Positions 1 to 8,568 of a stretch of 64,000 bases of DNA are shown piece by piece. A model generated the notes under the pieces. That model did not search any database and had not been told where the DNA came from. It worked only from the letters and a program-made list of their open reading frames with translations. The translations under genes and the position numbers were made by a program. The first letter of the stretch is position 1. Each line of letters starts with the position of its first letter. This DNA is from Bacteroidota bacterium (GTDB taxonomy: Bacteria > Bacteroidota > Bacteroidia > Chitinophagales > Saprospiraceae), in NCBI GenBank assembly GCA_024743405.1, contig JANSWP010000017.1, forward strand, positions 28,730 through 92,729. The letters run 5' to 3'.

Positions 1-90
1 TTTTGTTCCTTTTTACAAGAAATCAGAAACAACATGAGCAATAAGCAGTAAAGCAGGATTTTCATAGATTAGATAGTTTTTACAAAAACG

Positions 91-108
91 ATAACACGTG
101 TTTGTTAT
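91..108 (-). terminator. weak hairpin downstream of the aminotransferase gene
   Basis: A 6-bp stem (ATAACA/TGTTAT) around a CACGTG core lies about 110 bases past the stop of the minus-strand aminotransferase gene. On the minus strand it is followed by CGTTTTTG. It could be a weak terminator, but the short stem and the distance make this uncertain. Nothing else in bases 1-219 looks coding. Confidence 0.25.
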
Positions 109-219
109 TCCCTATTTTGTTAATCCTTTTTTACAAAATTCTATTTTGCTTAATAACAGACATAGACGTAGTATCGATTTCTCAAAAAACATCAAATCAC
201 TCATTTCAGAACAAGTCTA

Positions 220-1389
220 CTATATCAATAACCGTTTTCTTGCCTTTTTAAAACACATTACTAATTTTTCGAAATCTGCTTCATCATTATATAAATGAGG
301 AGCTATTCTTATAGCATTTCCTCGAAAAGAAACAAAGACTTTATTCTTCAAAAATTGAGCTTTCAACTCGTCTAAATCAAAATTTTTACTCAAACGAATG
401 CCAAATAAATGTGGAGCTCGATACGTAGGATCCTCTACATGACAACCCATATTTTGAAAATCCGCTAAATATTTATTGGATAAATCAGCACAATAATTTT
501 GGATATTTTCCACACCCCATTCCAAAATGCTTTTCATCGCAGCCTCCATCATTGGGATGGACATAAAGTTAGATGCTTCCCCTACATTATACCTAGCTGC
601 TTTCGGACGATATTGATCCTGATAATTAACTAATCCTTGAAAGTCCTCACTTTTTATCCGATTCATCCAACTTTCTTCGATTGGAGTTCCATTGTCAAAT
701 GCCTCCCCGTAATAAGCAACTCCACTCGAATAGGGTCCTAGCAACCATTTATAAGCAACATTAATAACTGCATCTGGCTGTATTTCATCAACATCAAATG
801 GCATAGCGCCAATGGACTGTGTCCCATCGATGATTAATTTCGCTCCAATTTTGTTCGTTTTTGCTCTAATACTTTTTAAATCGAATTTGGTTCCATCCGC
901 CCAATGAACATTCGGCATGGTTACCACAGCAGTATCTTCATCAATAGCTTCTAATATTTTTGCATTCCAATTTTCCCCTCTTTTTTCAATATTTTCATCA
1001 GGTTTTACAATAATGATCTGCAGTCCATCCTTTTTAGAAAGTCTTTTCCAGGAATAGTAATTACTTGGGAATTGCTCATCAACCATGATGATCTTTTGAC
1101 CTTTTTCGGCTTTTATATTATTAACAACATTGGCTATTCCATAAGAAACCGAAGGGATAATAGCTATGCGTTCAAAATCTGGTGTATTCACCAATTTTGC
1201 AAATGTCTTTTTTACTGATTCAACTGGATCAAAAAAATCATTGGGAAAGATTTCAAAAGGAGCTATTTTTCTTGCAACTCCTTGATAACCTGCCACTTCA
1301 ACAGCTTCTAAGAGTGGCGACATATAAGCACAATTTAAATAAGTAATTTCGGAAGGTAGACTAAAACGATCCTTTTGGCAAGTCAACAT
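220..1389 (-). CDS. PLP-dependent aminotransferase class V family protein
   Basis: A 389-aa fold-type I PLP enzyme of the class V / NifS-like / isopenicillin N epimerase-like group. The pyridoxal-binding aspartate is visible in DGTQSIG (D188), and the Schiff-base lysine is K214 in VAYKWLLGPYSSG. No signal peptide is present, so it is cytosolic. The cysteine-bearing loop expected of a true sulfur-delivering IscS is not evident, so desulfurase activity is not supported. The substrate cannot be read from sequence; kynureninase-like, epimerase-like and lyase roles are all possible. It lies 33 bp downstream of the barrel gene and probably shares a transcript with the sigma factor and barrel protein. 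Confidence 0.85.
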   Translation of the reverse strand: MLTCQKDRFSLPSEITYLNCAYMSPLLEAVEVAGYQGVARKIAPFEIFPNDFFDPVESVKKTFAKLVNTPDFERIAIIPSVSYGIANVVNNIKAEKGQKIIMVDEQFPSNYYSWKRLSKKDGLQIIIVKPDENIEKRGENWNAKILEAIDEDTAVVTMPNVHWADGTKFDLKSIRAKTNKIGAKLIIDGTQSIGAMPFDVDEIQPDAVINVAYKWLLGPYSSGVAYYGEAFDNGTPIEESWMNRIKSEDFQGLVNYQDQYRPKAARYNVGEASNFMSIPMMEAAMKSILEWGVENIQNYCADLSNKYLADFQNMGCHVEDPTYRAPHLFGIRLSKNFDLDELKAQFLKNKVFVSFRGNAIRIAPHLYNDEADFEKLVMCFKKARKRLLI

Positions 1390-1422
1390 ATTTTCAGCAT
1401 TTTTTGAAAAAGAAGCTGAAAG

Positions 1423-2790
1423 TTACCTATTCAAATTAAAATTATAGGCAAGCGACAATTGAAAATATCGATTTTTACTTGATAAATTATTTAAATTAAA
1501 GTGGTCAATAAGTCCAAAATTATATTGAAAGCTACCTTCAATATTTTTTGAAAATTTATAACTCATTCCTAAAGATGCACCTAAATCTAATTTCCTAATT
1601 GGTATTTCATTGGAGAAAAAATCTTTACGGTAGGAGCCATTAGCTACTATTTTTTGATTGTTAATAGAGTTTTCAAAATTTAATAATCCTCCTGTAGTGG
1701 GCGAAGGCGAAGACAGAAGTAATGATAAATTCATTCCCCCTTTAATGTTCCATCTTGGACTGATTTGATAGTAAATTTTAAATGGAACTCTTAAATAATG
1801 TAATTCCATTGGAAAGCTAATCAAAGAAAACGTTCCAGTGGTATCTTGTAACTCATCTGCAGAGACTGTATAGTTATTTTCAACGTCCACCGCAACTGTT
1901 ACATCGAAATTAGGCTTAGGAGAAAAATCAAGGTCATTTTCTGCCCCTCCTGCAAATTCATCAGCATTACTATTAAATTGAAACAGTCTCTTGTCATCGG
2001 CAGCAGGGTTAGTAGTTAAGAATTGATAGCCAATTCCAGTCTCAAACCCAAGTTTAGGATTTTTTAGTTTGTACCCCAATATCAGTGAACCTCCTATCCC
2101 ATCAATGGTTTTTATTGGATGAAAAATACCATCTCCCTTTATTTTCAACACATCAGGATTCAATAATCCTTTCTTATTTTTTCTGTTTTCCACAAATTCA
2201 AATCCAGTTGATAATGGATTATTTTCAATTGGAAAGCCATTGATGGTAAGTAATGGTAGTGTACTTAATTGGTCGATCGAAATACTTTTATTATTGGTTT
2301 TTGCAGTTTTTAATAAGGATCCAACTCTACTATTTTTTGGTGGATCAGAAGATATTGAGACATTATTTTTTTTCGAATCAAGCTGCTTTGAATTTAAACT
2401 TGATACTGATTTTTTTTCATTAGACTGTGAGGTTAATACTCTATTTGAATTAACTGTTTGAGAAGTAATTTTTTTGGAATTATTAAAATCATCCTTAACT
2501 ACCTTAGAGTCATTGGCTTTTTGGCTATTTTCGGAAACCAATTTTTCTACCATAGCTATAGGTCTTTCCGTCTTTGTAGGCTTAGTCTCCCCTTTCAGAT
2601 CAGAAAAAGCAGCCATTAATCCATAAGCAGCCCCAAAACCTACTGATACGAGAAGCAACAATAATAAATATCGCCTCCACCCATTTTTTTTGGAGGAGCT
2701 GACCGGCATTTCCTTATCCAGTATTTTTGACATTTCATTCCATGCCTGGTCAGTAAACTTTTTATCAATTTTTGTAAATTTATCCGGCAT
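1423..2790 (-). CDS. inner-membrane-anchored protein with C-terminal outer-membrane beta-barrel, putative ECF partner
   Basis: A 455-aa protein with three visible parts. Residues 1-39 are charged and presumably cytoplasmic. Residues 42-62 form one hydrophobic segment (LLLLLLVSVGFGAAYGLMAAF). About 110 Ser/Lys/Asn-rich residues then lead to a C-terminal region of alternating aromatic/polar strands ending in SLAYNFNLNR, as in PorT-like outer-membrane barrels. The start overlaps the sigma factor gene by 11 bp, a typical position for an anti-sigma factor. The short N-terminus is a candidate sigma-binding segment, but no canonical zinc anti-sigma motif is visible. One polypeptide with both inner and outer membrane parts could sense the envelope; that role is inference. 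Confidence 0.7.
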   Translation of the reverse strand: MPDKFTKIDKKFTDQAWNEMSKILDKEMPVSSSKKNGWRRYLLLLLLVSVGFGAAYGLMAAFSDLKGETKPTKTERPIAMVEKLVSENSQKANDSKVVKDDFNNSKKITSQTVNSNRVLTSQSNEKKSVSSLNSKQLDSKKNNVSISSDPPKNSRVGSLLKTAKTNNKSISIDQLSTLPLLTINGFPIENNPLSTGFEFVENRKNKKGLLNPDVLKIKGDGIFHPIKTIDGIGGSLILGYKLKNPKLGFETGIGYQFLTTNPAADDKRLFQFNSNADEFAGGAENDLDFSPKPNFDVTVAVDVENNYTVSADELQDTTGTFSLISFPMELHYLRVPFKIYYQISPRWNIKGGMNLSLLLSSPSPTTGGLLNFENSINNQKIVANGSYRKDFFSNEIPIRKLDLGASLGMSYKFSKNIEGSFQYNFGLIDHFNLNNLSSKNRYFQLSLAYNFNLNR

Positions 2791-3340
2791 AATCCTTCAA
2801 TTCATTAGACTTTGCAATAAGTTGTTTTAATTTTTTTCGGGCAGTAGCTAAATGCCATTTTGAAGTACCTTCACTGATGCCAATATTTTTTGAAATTTCG
2901 ACATGAGTATAACCTTCAATAGCATATAAAGTGAACACTTTTTTGGTTGCTGGAGGTAATAAATCTACCATTTTCATTAAATCCTCCATATACATATTCT
3001 GTAATCCCTCTCCATTTATTGGAGCATCTCGGTTCTCCAATTCTAAAAATCGAATCTGTCTGGATTCCTTCTTAAAATAATCAGACAAACTATGAAAAAC
3101 TAATCTTCTGATCCAACCCTCCAAAGAACCTTTATAGGAATACAATTCAATTTTTTTATATACCCTTAAAAAACCATTATTGATAATGATCATAGCTACC
3201 TCTTTATCTCTGGTATAGCGCATGCACATAGACATCATACTCGCAAAATACTTGCGGTATAATTTCTCTTGAAAGAATCGGTCATTGGCGACACAACCGT
3301 TCACTAGTTCTTCGTCTGTATATTTTTTTCTTTTAAACAT
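2780..3340 (-). CDS. ECF-type RNA polymerase sigma-70 family factor
   Basis: A 186-aa sigma factor of extracytoplasmic-function size with only regions 2 and 4. Region 2 includes the segment GSLEGWIRRLVFHSLSDYF (near residues 75-93). Region 4 shows the helix-turn-helix pattern LPPATKKVFTLYAIEGYTH, then ISEGTSKWHLATARKKL near the C-terminus. The gene overlaps the next gene by 11 bp, so the two are translationally coupled and that membrane protein is the likely regulator. Targets are unknown. The upstream outer-membrane protein gene and the downstream aminotransferase are candidates by proximity only. Confidence 0.9.
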   Translation of the reverse strand: MFKRKKYTDEELVNGCVANDRFFQEKLYRKYFASMMSMCMRYTRDKEVAMIIINNGFLRVYKKIELYSYKGSLEGWIRRLVFHSLSDYFKKESRQIRFLELENRDAPINGEGLQNMYMEDLMKMVDLLPPATKKVFTLYAIEGYTHVEISKNIGISEGTSKWHLATARKKLKQLIAKSNELKDYAG

Positions 3341-3465
3341 GAGCGTGAATTCCCGTTTTCAAAAGCAATTTTCAACATTGAGTATATGACTGCTGTCTCA
3401 ATCCAAAAATGCTTTACTATTAAATATTTGCGAATAGGGAACTCTTATTTTTTAATAGTTGAAAG

Positions 3466-4251
3466 TTAATTCCATAAAGTTAATCCAACTCGAATAACCA
3501 CTCTTTTGAAAACAATGTCTCGAAATTCGAGATCATTATTGGGTAACTCTTCTTTGAAAAATGCGTCTTGAAATTTTATACCAAGATCAATAACTACATT
3601 TGTTCCATCAGAGGTGCCCGCTCTATAACCAATGGCTGGGTGAAACATATAACCACCTTTTGCATCAATAATCCCAAATTGTTCTCGTTTAAACGCAAAA
3701 CCCCAACCTGCGGAGGCTACTAAAAACAATTCTTTTGCCTTTTCAATAGGGATAAATTTAAATTCTGCATAAATCGGTAATATCGTTTCTCCTCTTCTAG
3801 AGTAATTGTCTAACCCAATTCCAATACCCACTCCAATTTTTGGTGTCCAATGCATCCCAGTAACATTATGTACTCCAGCCCCTAGAGTAAACTGATCAAA
3901 GCGATTATTCCCAGATGCAAAGCTTGTATAAGTTGTATTATAAACCCCGCTAGTTCTTAAAACAATTGGTTTTTTAGCTTCTTTGGGTGTTAATTCAATA
4001 TTTTCCTCATTTACCCTAATTCCTTGAACAATTTTTTGGATTTCACTATCTTGAATTTCGATTTCTTGCCCAGTTTGAAGTTTTATTTTCATTATCTTAC
4101 CTCGTTTGTAAGAGACTATTTCTCCTTTAAAAGTAGATCCATTTTTTAAATGAATCTCATCCAAAACTTTCATTAAACCATCTGTTTGAGCAACTACTGT
4201 GCTCAATGCAAAAATTAGAGAAAACATAATAAAAGTAGGCTTCCAATACAT
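3466..4251 (-). CDS. secreted/outer-membrane protein of unknown function
   Basis: A 261-aa protein with a signal peptide ending near AQTDG (residues 21-26). Residues 30-75 form a small beta module (IHLKNGSTFKGEIVSYKRG, then KIKLQTGQEIEI), of a kind seen ahead of outer-membrane proteins in Bacteroidota. The rest, from about residue 100, has alternating beta strands and ends in VVIRVGLTLWN, with a hydrophobic/aromatic terminus as in small barrels. No enzyme motif is seen. A well-formed phylum-type promoter lies just upstream. It precedes the sigma factor gene by 125 bp and could be part of the same envelope response, which is inference. Confidence 0.65.
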   Translation of the reverse strand: MYWKPTFIMFSLIFALSTVVAQTDGLMKVLDEIHLKNGSTFKGEIVSYKRGKIMKIKLQTGQEIEIQDSEIQKIVQGIRVNEENIELTPKEAKKPIVLRTSGVYNTTYTSFASGNNRFDQFTLGAGVHNVTGMHWTPKIGVGIGIGLDNYSRRGETILPIYAEFKFIPIEKAKELFLVASAGWGFAFKREQFGIIDAKGGYMFHPAIGYRAGTSDGTNVVIDLGIKFQDAFFKEELPNNDLEFRDIVFKRVVIRVGLTLWN

Positions 4252-4301
4252 TTTTATTGATCTTTTAATTGGTGAAAAATTTAGAAGTAAAGTAGCAAAT
4301 T

Positions 4302-4333
4302 CAAATCTAAAAGTAATAACGTGAGCCTACAAA
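4302..4333 (-). promoter_or_regulatory. Bacteroidota-type promoter for the outer-membrane protein gene at 3466-4251
   Basis: On the minus strand, TTTG (4330-4333) is followed after exactly 20 bp by TAGATTTG (4302-4309). This matches the consensus TTTG-N19-21-TAnnTTTG of the Bacteroidota primary sigma factor. The implied leader before the ATG at 4251 is about 45 nt. It is the best-formed promoter in the window. Confidence 0.7.
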
Positions 4334-4448
4334 CTCTTTTGATTTAAATTTCAAATTAATACTTATCCTTTCAGACAAGTAACATTCTAGAAAAGGTTGG
4401 GTCGATTAGAAAAATTATTTTCCCCAATGGATATTTCGTAAGATCTTT

Positions 4449-5063
4449 TCACTTAATAAGCCATTTTTCAACTTCCTTTTGGGCATATTGCTCATCTCGC
4501 CAACCTATTAATTCCATTTGACCGAATCCTTTGTAATTTAAAAACCAATCTTCAATCATTCTTTTAGCTGCTTGCTTTTCGATCATAAAGGTTGAAAAAT
4601 CATAAGCTTGCAAAATATTAAAAGAAGAATCAACGGGTACCCCAATTATCTTAGAATCTTGTTCACCGCCATCTTCCAATAATAGAACACCAATTGGATA
4701 AACCTCCATTATAGTGCCCGTTGGCACAGACTCTGCAATAACTAAAATATCCAATGCATCACCATCGCCTCCTCTTTCTTTGTCCATTAAAGTAGATGGA
4801 ATGAAGCCATAATTCCCAGGATACGGTAAAAAATCGACTATTCGAACCGCTCCATTTATGGAGTCATTTTCAAATACTCCGGTGATTTTGTTGATTTCAA
4901 TTTTGTGATTCGTACCAGCTGGAATCTCTATCACAACTTGAAGGTTTCCAGATTCCGAATAAGTAGGAAGATCCAAAAAATCAATATTCCGAATCGAAAA
5001 ATTTGGTTTACAAGAAAAGAGAAGCAGGAAAAAAAAGCCAATATAAATAAGTTGATTCCTCAT
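4449..5063 (-). CDS. inorganic pyrophosphatase, lipoprotein form
   Basis: A 204-aa family I soluble pyrophosphatase fold. It carries the hallmark YPGNYGFIPSTL (residues 81-92) and the metal-binding signature DGDALDIL (D100, D102, D105). The signature's fourth position is Ala where Pro or Glu is usual. Unlike the cytosolic enzyme it begins with a signal peptide and lipobox (LLLFSC, C18), so it should be anchored in a membrane facing the periplasm or surface. It would hydrolyse pyrophosphate to phosphate there. It is a single-gene unit; its upstream side holds palindromic repeats. Confidence 0.88.
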   Translation of the reverse strand: MRNQLIYIGFFFLLLFSCKPNFSIRNIDFLDLPTYSESGNLQVVIEIPAGTNHKIEINKITGVFENDSINGAVRIVDFLPYPGNYGFIPSTLMDKERGGDGDALDILVIAESVPTGTIMEVYPIGVLLLEDGGEQDSKIIGVPVDSSFNILQAYDFSTFMIEKQAAKRMIEDWFLNYKGFGQMELIGWRDEQYAQKEVEKWLIK

Positions 5064-5096
5064 ATTAATTAATTACGAATTTAATTTTTCATTAAG

Positions 5097-5261
5097 TAGA
5101 CTTTATTCTAAAAGGTTTTATGAGATAAAAATTTTGGATTTTGTTTTCAATCGAGAAACGCACGGAACCTAATAGCCTTAGCTATTAAGGTGAGTACGTG
5201 ACGAAGAGTGAAGGCTAAAGACTAATTTTTAGCCAAACAAAACTTTTTAGAATAAAGTCTA
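5097..5261. repeat. intergenic inverted-repeat element, family A copy 1
   Basis: A 165-bp element bounded by perfect 17-bp terminal inverted repeats, TAGACTTTATTCTAAAA at 5097-5113 and its reverse complement at 5245-5261. They extend to 23 bp with one mismatch. It is related to 58301-58469 through the internal blocks CAATCGAGAAAC and GTGACGAAGAGTGAA. The ends begin and finish with TA, compatible with a TA target duplication, but that is inference. No ORF is inside. Confidence 0.85.
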
Positions 5262-5356
5262 GTGATAAGTGTCCTTATAAAAACACATTAGTGTATTTCA
5301 GAAAAAATCGTTTGTTTTACCATCGTAAGAAACCATTTTTGCCAAAATGAATCCGA

Positions 5357-5560
5357 TTAGTAACGCCTAAAGAATAACTCCGACATATGCCGATGTATCT
5401 TTTGAACTTTTGGGGCGTTAAAAATACTCGCAGATGCCCTGCATTATGCGCTGGCTTGTGCCGGAAGGTACAAAGGCGAACGCAAAAAGTATTTTTTGCC
5501 TTACTAAAATCTAAAATCTACTATTTCAAATTGGCGGACTTATTTTTTAGCCGTTACTAA
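5357..5560. repeat. intergenic inverted-repeat element, family D
   Basis: A 204-bp element with 28-bp imperfect inverted ends (5357-5384 against 5533-5560, four mismatches), starting TTAGTAACG and ending CGTTACTAA. Inside, at 5416-5431, is CGTTAAAAATACTCGC, the same 16-mer found on the opposite strand in the family B elements near 37.77 and 47.35 kb. It is locally richer in G+C than its surroundings and has no coding potential. It lies about 40 bp upstream of the AhpD-like gene. Confidence 0.8.
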
Positions 5561-5599
5561 GTTAACGGAGCATTGAAAATTTTGTAAAACTTAATAACA

Positions 5600-5938
5600 A
5601 TGAAAGACGAATATCATTTTAAAAAATCAGATTTAAAAGATTTCTCAAAAATTACTGACTTACAAGAGGAATACGGAAAAAAATTCTTTGAATGGTATGG
5701 TTCTGTTTTTGAGGAAGGCGCTTTAACTGTTCGTGAAAAATCATTAATCGCTTTGGCCGTTGCGCATGCAATCCAATGTCCATATTGTATTGATGCCTAT
5801 ACTTCTACTTGTTTGCAAAAAGGCGCTGACGAAGAACAAATGATGGAAGCTGTTCATGTGGCTGCCGCAATAAAAGGAGGCACTACTCTAGTTTATGGTG
5901 TGCAAATGATGAATCAAGTCAAGAAATTGACCATGTAA
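5600..5938 (+). CDS. arsenosugar biosynthesis-associated AhpD/CMD-family protein
   Basis: A 112-aa carboxymuconolactone decarboxylase/AhpD-like protein. The redox pair is C60-x2-C63 in HAIQCPYCIDAYTSTC, with E46 and H56 upstream and a further C71. The histidine expected four residues after the second cysteine in classical AhpD is Tyr here. The family contains small peroxidase-like proteins encoded beside the radical SAM enzyme ArsS, as here (53 bp to the next gene, same strand). A redox or sulfur-relay partner role is likely, but its biochemistry is not established. Cytosolic. Confidence 0.85.
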   Translation: MKDEYHFKKSDLKDFSKITDLQEEYGKKFFEWYGSVFEEGALTVREKSLIALAVAHAIQCPYCIDAYTSTCLQKGADEEQMMEAVHVAAAIKGGTTLVYGVQMMNQVKKLTM

Positions 5939-5991
5939 GTGCCTATTTTAATAAAATCACCCAGAAGCAGTTGAGTAAAAAAATCAAATAA

Positions 5992-7065
5992 ATGGCGATT
6001 AAGCAAAAAAGCAAATCATTAAGTGTCAGAGGCAGTGAATTATCTGATACTTTTTTCCAATTGAAAGTATTAAATGGCAAGGAGAAAGTAGACGCTAACT
6101 TCCCTCATTTTGGACAAAAATTGGAAAAATTAGGACACTTGCCTCTTAAACCAGCTGAATTAGAAATATTCCAAATTAATATCGGCAAGCTCTGTAATCA
6201 GGCTTGTGGACACTGTCATGTGGATGCTGGTCCCGATAAGAAACGGGAAAATATGGATAGAGCAACTCTAGAGCGTTGCTTAGAAATTATTAAGGCTACA
6301 CCAAGCATTAATACCGTTGATATTACTGGTGGGGCTCCAGAGATGAATCCACATTTTAGGTGGTTTGTTGAAGAATTATCAAAATTAGATAAAACAGTAA
6401 TCAATCGATGTAATTTGACAATCATCGTTGCCAATAAAAAATACAATGATTTACCTGAATTCTTTGCCAGGCATGGGGTTCATGTGGTCTCCTCACTACC
6501 CTATTTTTCAAAAAGCAGAACCGATAATCAAAGAGGAGATGGTGTATTCGAAGCTTCAATAAAAGCATTAAAAATGTTGAATGAAGTAGGTTATGGAAAA
6601 GAGGGAAGTGGACTAAAACTGGATTTAGTTTACAATCCATCTGGAGCCTTTTTACCAGCAAGCCAAGGAGAATTAGAACCTGAATTTAAAAGGCAATTGA
6701 AACGGAAATATGATATCGTTTTCAATAGTCTCTATGCCATTACGAACCTACCTATTAGCCGCTTTTTGGACTATTTATTAGAAACTGATAACTATGAGGA
6801 ATATATGGAAAAATTGGTTGAAGCTTTCAACCCCTCAACTATAATGGGCTTGATGTGTCGAAACACTATTTCTGTAAGTTGGGATGGTTATCTATATGAT
6901 TGCGATTTCAATCAAATGCTCGACTTAAAAGTGGCGACCAAAAATTCTACTCATCTAGAGAACTTTGATTTTGATTCTTTAAAGAAAAGAAACATCGTGT
7001 TGAATCAACATTGTTATGGTTGTACAGCAGGTGCTGGATCAAGTTGTGGTGGGGAAATTGCTTAA
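5992..7065 (+). CDS. arsS: arsenosugar biosynthesis radical SAM protein ArsS-like
   Basis: A 357-aa radical SAM enzyme. The Fe4S4 cluster motif is C68-x3-C72-x2-C75 in LCNQACGHCHVDAGP, followed by DITGGAPEMNP, the family's version of the SAM-binding GGE region. The C-terminus has the conserved Cys-rich tail (HCYGCTAGAGSSCGGE) of the ArsS group with a DUF3641-type domain. ArsS is thought to attach a deoxyadenosyl group from SAM to dimethylated arsenic, en route to arsenosugars. The partner ArsM methyltransferase is not in this window. It probably forms a two-gene operon with the AhpD-like gene and ends before a strong terminator. Confidence 0.88.
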   Translation: MAIKQKSKSLSVRGSELSDTFFQLKVLNGKEKVDANFPHFGQKLEKLGHLPLKPAELEIFQINIGKLCNQACGHCHVDAGPDKKRENMDRATLERCLEIIKATPSINTVDITGGAPEMNPHFRWFVEELSKLDKTVINRCNLTIIVANKKYNDLPEFFARHGVHVVSSLPYFSKSRTDNQRGDGVFEASIKALKMLNEVGYGKEGSGLKLDLVYNPSGAFLPASQGELEPEFKRQLKRKYDIVFNSLYAITNLPISRFLDYLLETDNYEEYMEKLVEAFNPSTIMGLMCRNTISVSWDGYLYDCDFNQMLDLKVATKNSTHLENFDFDSLKKRNIVLNQHCYGCTAGAGSSCGGEIA

Positions 7066-7141
7066 TGAATTAGCAAAATCATCAATTATGTGAGCGTTAG
7101 CTTTCCTATTATTTGCTCGTTACAAATACAAAAAGAAAGAA

Positions 7142-7176
7142 TCCCTAACTCAACTTCAAGTTAGGGACTCTTTTTA
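7142..7176. terminator. bidirectional terminator between arsS and the dipeptidase gene
   Basis: A perfect 9-bp stem, TCCCTAACT (7142-7150) with AGTTAGGGA (7159-7167), is followed by CTCTTTTT on the plus strand. On its other flank an A-rich stretch gives T residues for the minus strand. It separates two convergent genes and can serve both. Confidence 0.8.
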
Positions 7177-7179
7177 ATC

Positions 7180-8568
7180 TCACTTTTTCAACTCTGCATA
7201 ATACTGGTGGTAGTAAGGTATGGTTTCAATTCCCTTATAGAAATTAAACAGACCGTAATGCTCATTAGGAGAATGAATCGCATCACTGTCCAATCCGAAG
7301 CCCATCAATACCGTTTTCACACCTAATACCTTCTCAAATAAGGCAACAATTGGAATACTACCCCCACTTCTTTGCGGAATAGGAGCTTTTCCAAAGGTTG
7401 TTTCTAAGGCTTTATGCGCTGCTTTATATTCTGGAGTATCAGTTGGTGTAACTGCAGGTTCTCCGCCATGCATATTTGTTACTTTTACCTTAACAGAATT
7501 GGGTGCGATAGATTCGAAATATTTCGTAAATATTTCGGTGATTTGATCAGAATTTTGATTGGGAACCAATCGCATACTGATTTTAGCAGTTGCTTTTGAC
7601 GGTAAAACCGTTTTTGCACCTTCACCAATATATCCACCCCAAATCCCATTTACATCAAGAGTCGGACGAATAGAAGTTCTTTCTAAAGTAGTGTACCCCT
7701 TTTCTCCTCTAACTTGAAAAATATCCAAATTATCTTTGTATTCATGAATATCAAAAGGTGCCTCATTCATAGCTTTTCGTTCTTCTTTCGAAACCACTTC
7801 AACATCATCATAAAAACCATCCACCGTAATATGGTTATTTTCATCATGCAACGAAGCAATCATTTTACTTAAGATATTGATGGGATTTGCTACTGCTCCG
7901 CCATATACCCCAGAGTGTAAATCTCTATTTGGTCCTGTTACCTCAACTTCAACATAAGCCAAACCTCTCAAACCAGTTGTGATAGAAGGTACATCATTGG
8001 CAATAATGGACGTATCGGAAATTAATACTACATCACAAGCAAGTTTCTCCTTATTTTCTTCACAAAAGATCCCTAGATGTTTCGAACCAACTTCCTCCTC
8101 TCCTTCAATCATAAATTTAACATTACAAGTTAATGCATCATTCGCTACCATCGCCTCAAATGCTTTTACATGCATATAAGCTTGACCCTTATCATCACAA
8201 GATCCTCTGGCATAAATAGCACCATCAGGATGTTTATCCGTCTTTTTGATGATGGGTTCAAACGGAGGTGATTCCCATAAATCTATAGGGTCAGGTGGTT
8301 GAACATCATAATGACCATAAACCAAAATTGTTGGTGCCGATTCATTAACCATTTTTTCAGCATATACAATTGGATGACCCGCTGTCTCACAAATCTCTAC
8401 ATTATCTGCTCCAGCTTTCGTCAAACTATGAGCTACGAATTCCGCTGTTTTTCGTACATCAGCCGTAAATGATGGATCAGCACTTACAGATGGAATTCGC
8501 AAAAATTCCAATAACTCGTCTAAATATCGCTGCTTATTTTCTTTAATATAATTTTGTACGTTTTGCAT
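7180..8568 (-). CDS. M20 family dipeptidase / metallopeptidase
   Basis: A 462-aa zinc peptidase of the M20 (ArgE/DapE/CNDP) family. The metal ligands are visible: H86 and D88 in VYGHYDVQP, D125/D126 in GSCDDKGQ, E157/E158 in EGEEEVGS, D185 in LISDTS, and the late histidine in DAIHSPNEHYG. The central dimerisation insert is present and the length is normal for the dipeptidase branch. There is no signal peptide, so a cytosolic role hydrolysing dipeptides is expected. It is monocistronic, with a terminator downstream and a candidate -7 element upstream. Confidence 0.9.
   Translation of the reverse strand: MQNVQNYIKENKQRYLDELLEFLRIPSVSADPSFTADVRKTAEFVAHSLTKAGADNVEICETAGHPIVYAEKMVNESAPTILVYGHYDVQPPDPIDLWESPPFEPIIKKTDKHPDGAIYARGSCDDKGQAYMHVKAFEAMVANDALTCNVKFMIEGEEEVGSKHLGIFCEENKEKLACDVVLISDTSIIANDVPSITTGLRGLAYVEVEVTGPNRDLHSGVYGGAVANPINILSKMIASLHDENNHITVDGFYDDVEVVSKEERKAMNEAPFDIHEYKDNLDIFQVRGEKGYTTLERTSIRPTLDVNGIWGGYIGEGAKTVLPSKATAKISMRLVPNQNSDQITEIFTKYFESIAPNSVKVKVTNMHGGEPAVTPTDTPEYKAAHKALETTFGKAPIPQRSGGSIPIVALFEKVLGVKTVLMGFGLDSDAIHSPNEHYGLFNFYKGIETIPYYHQYYAELKK

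Noticed and set aside
98..298. 66-aa open frame at the left edge
   Set aside because: It overlaps the 3' end of the aminotransferase gene on the opposite strand, has AT-rich low-complexity composition and no recognisable feature. The lack of supporting context makes a real gene unlikely.
5357..5560. Element D as a tRNA, riboswitch or known RNA
   Set aside because: The G+C-rich patch suggested a structured RNA, but there is no T-loop consensus, cloverleaf or recognised ligand-binding pattern. The inverted ends fit a repeat element better.
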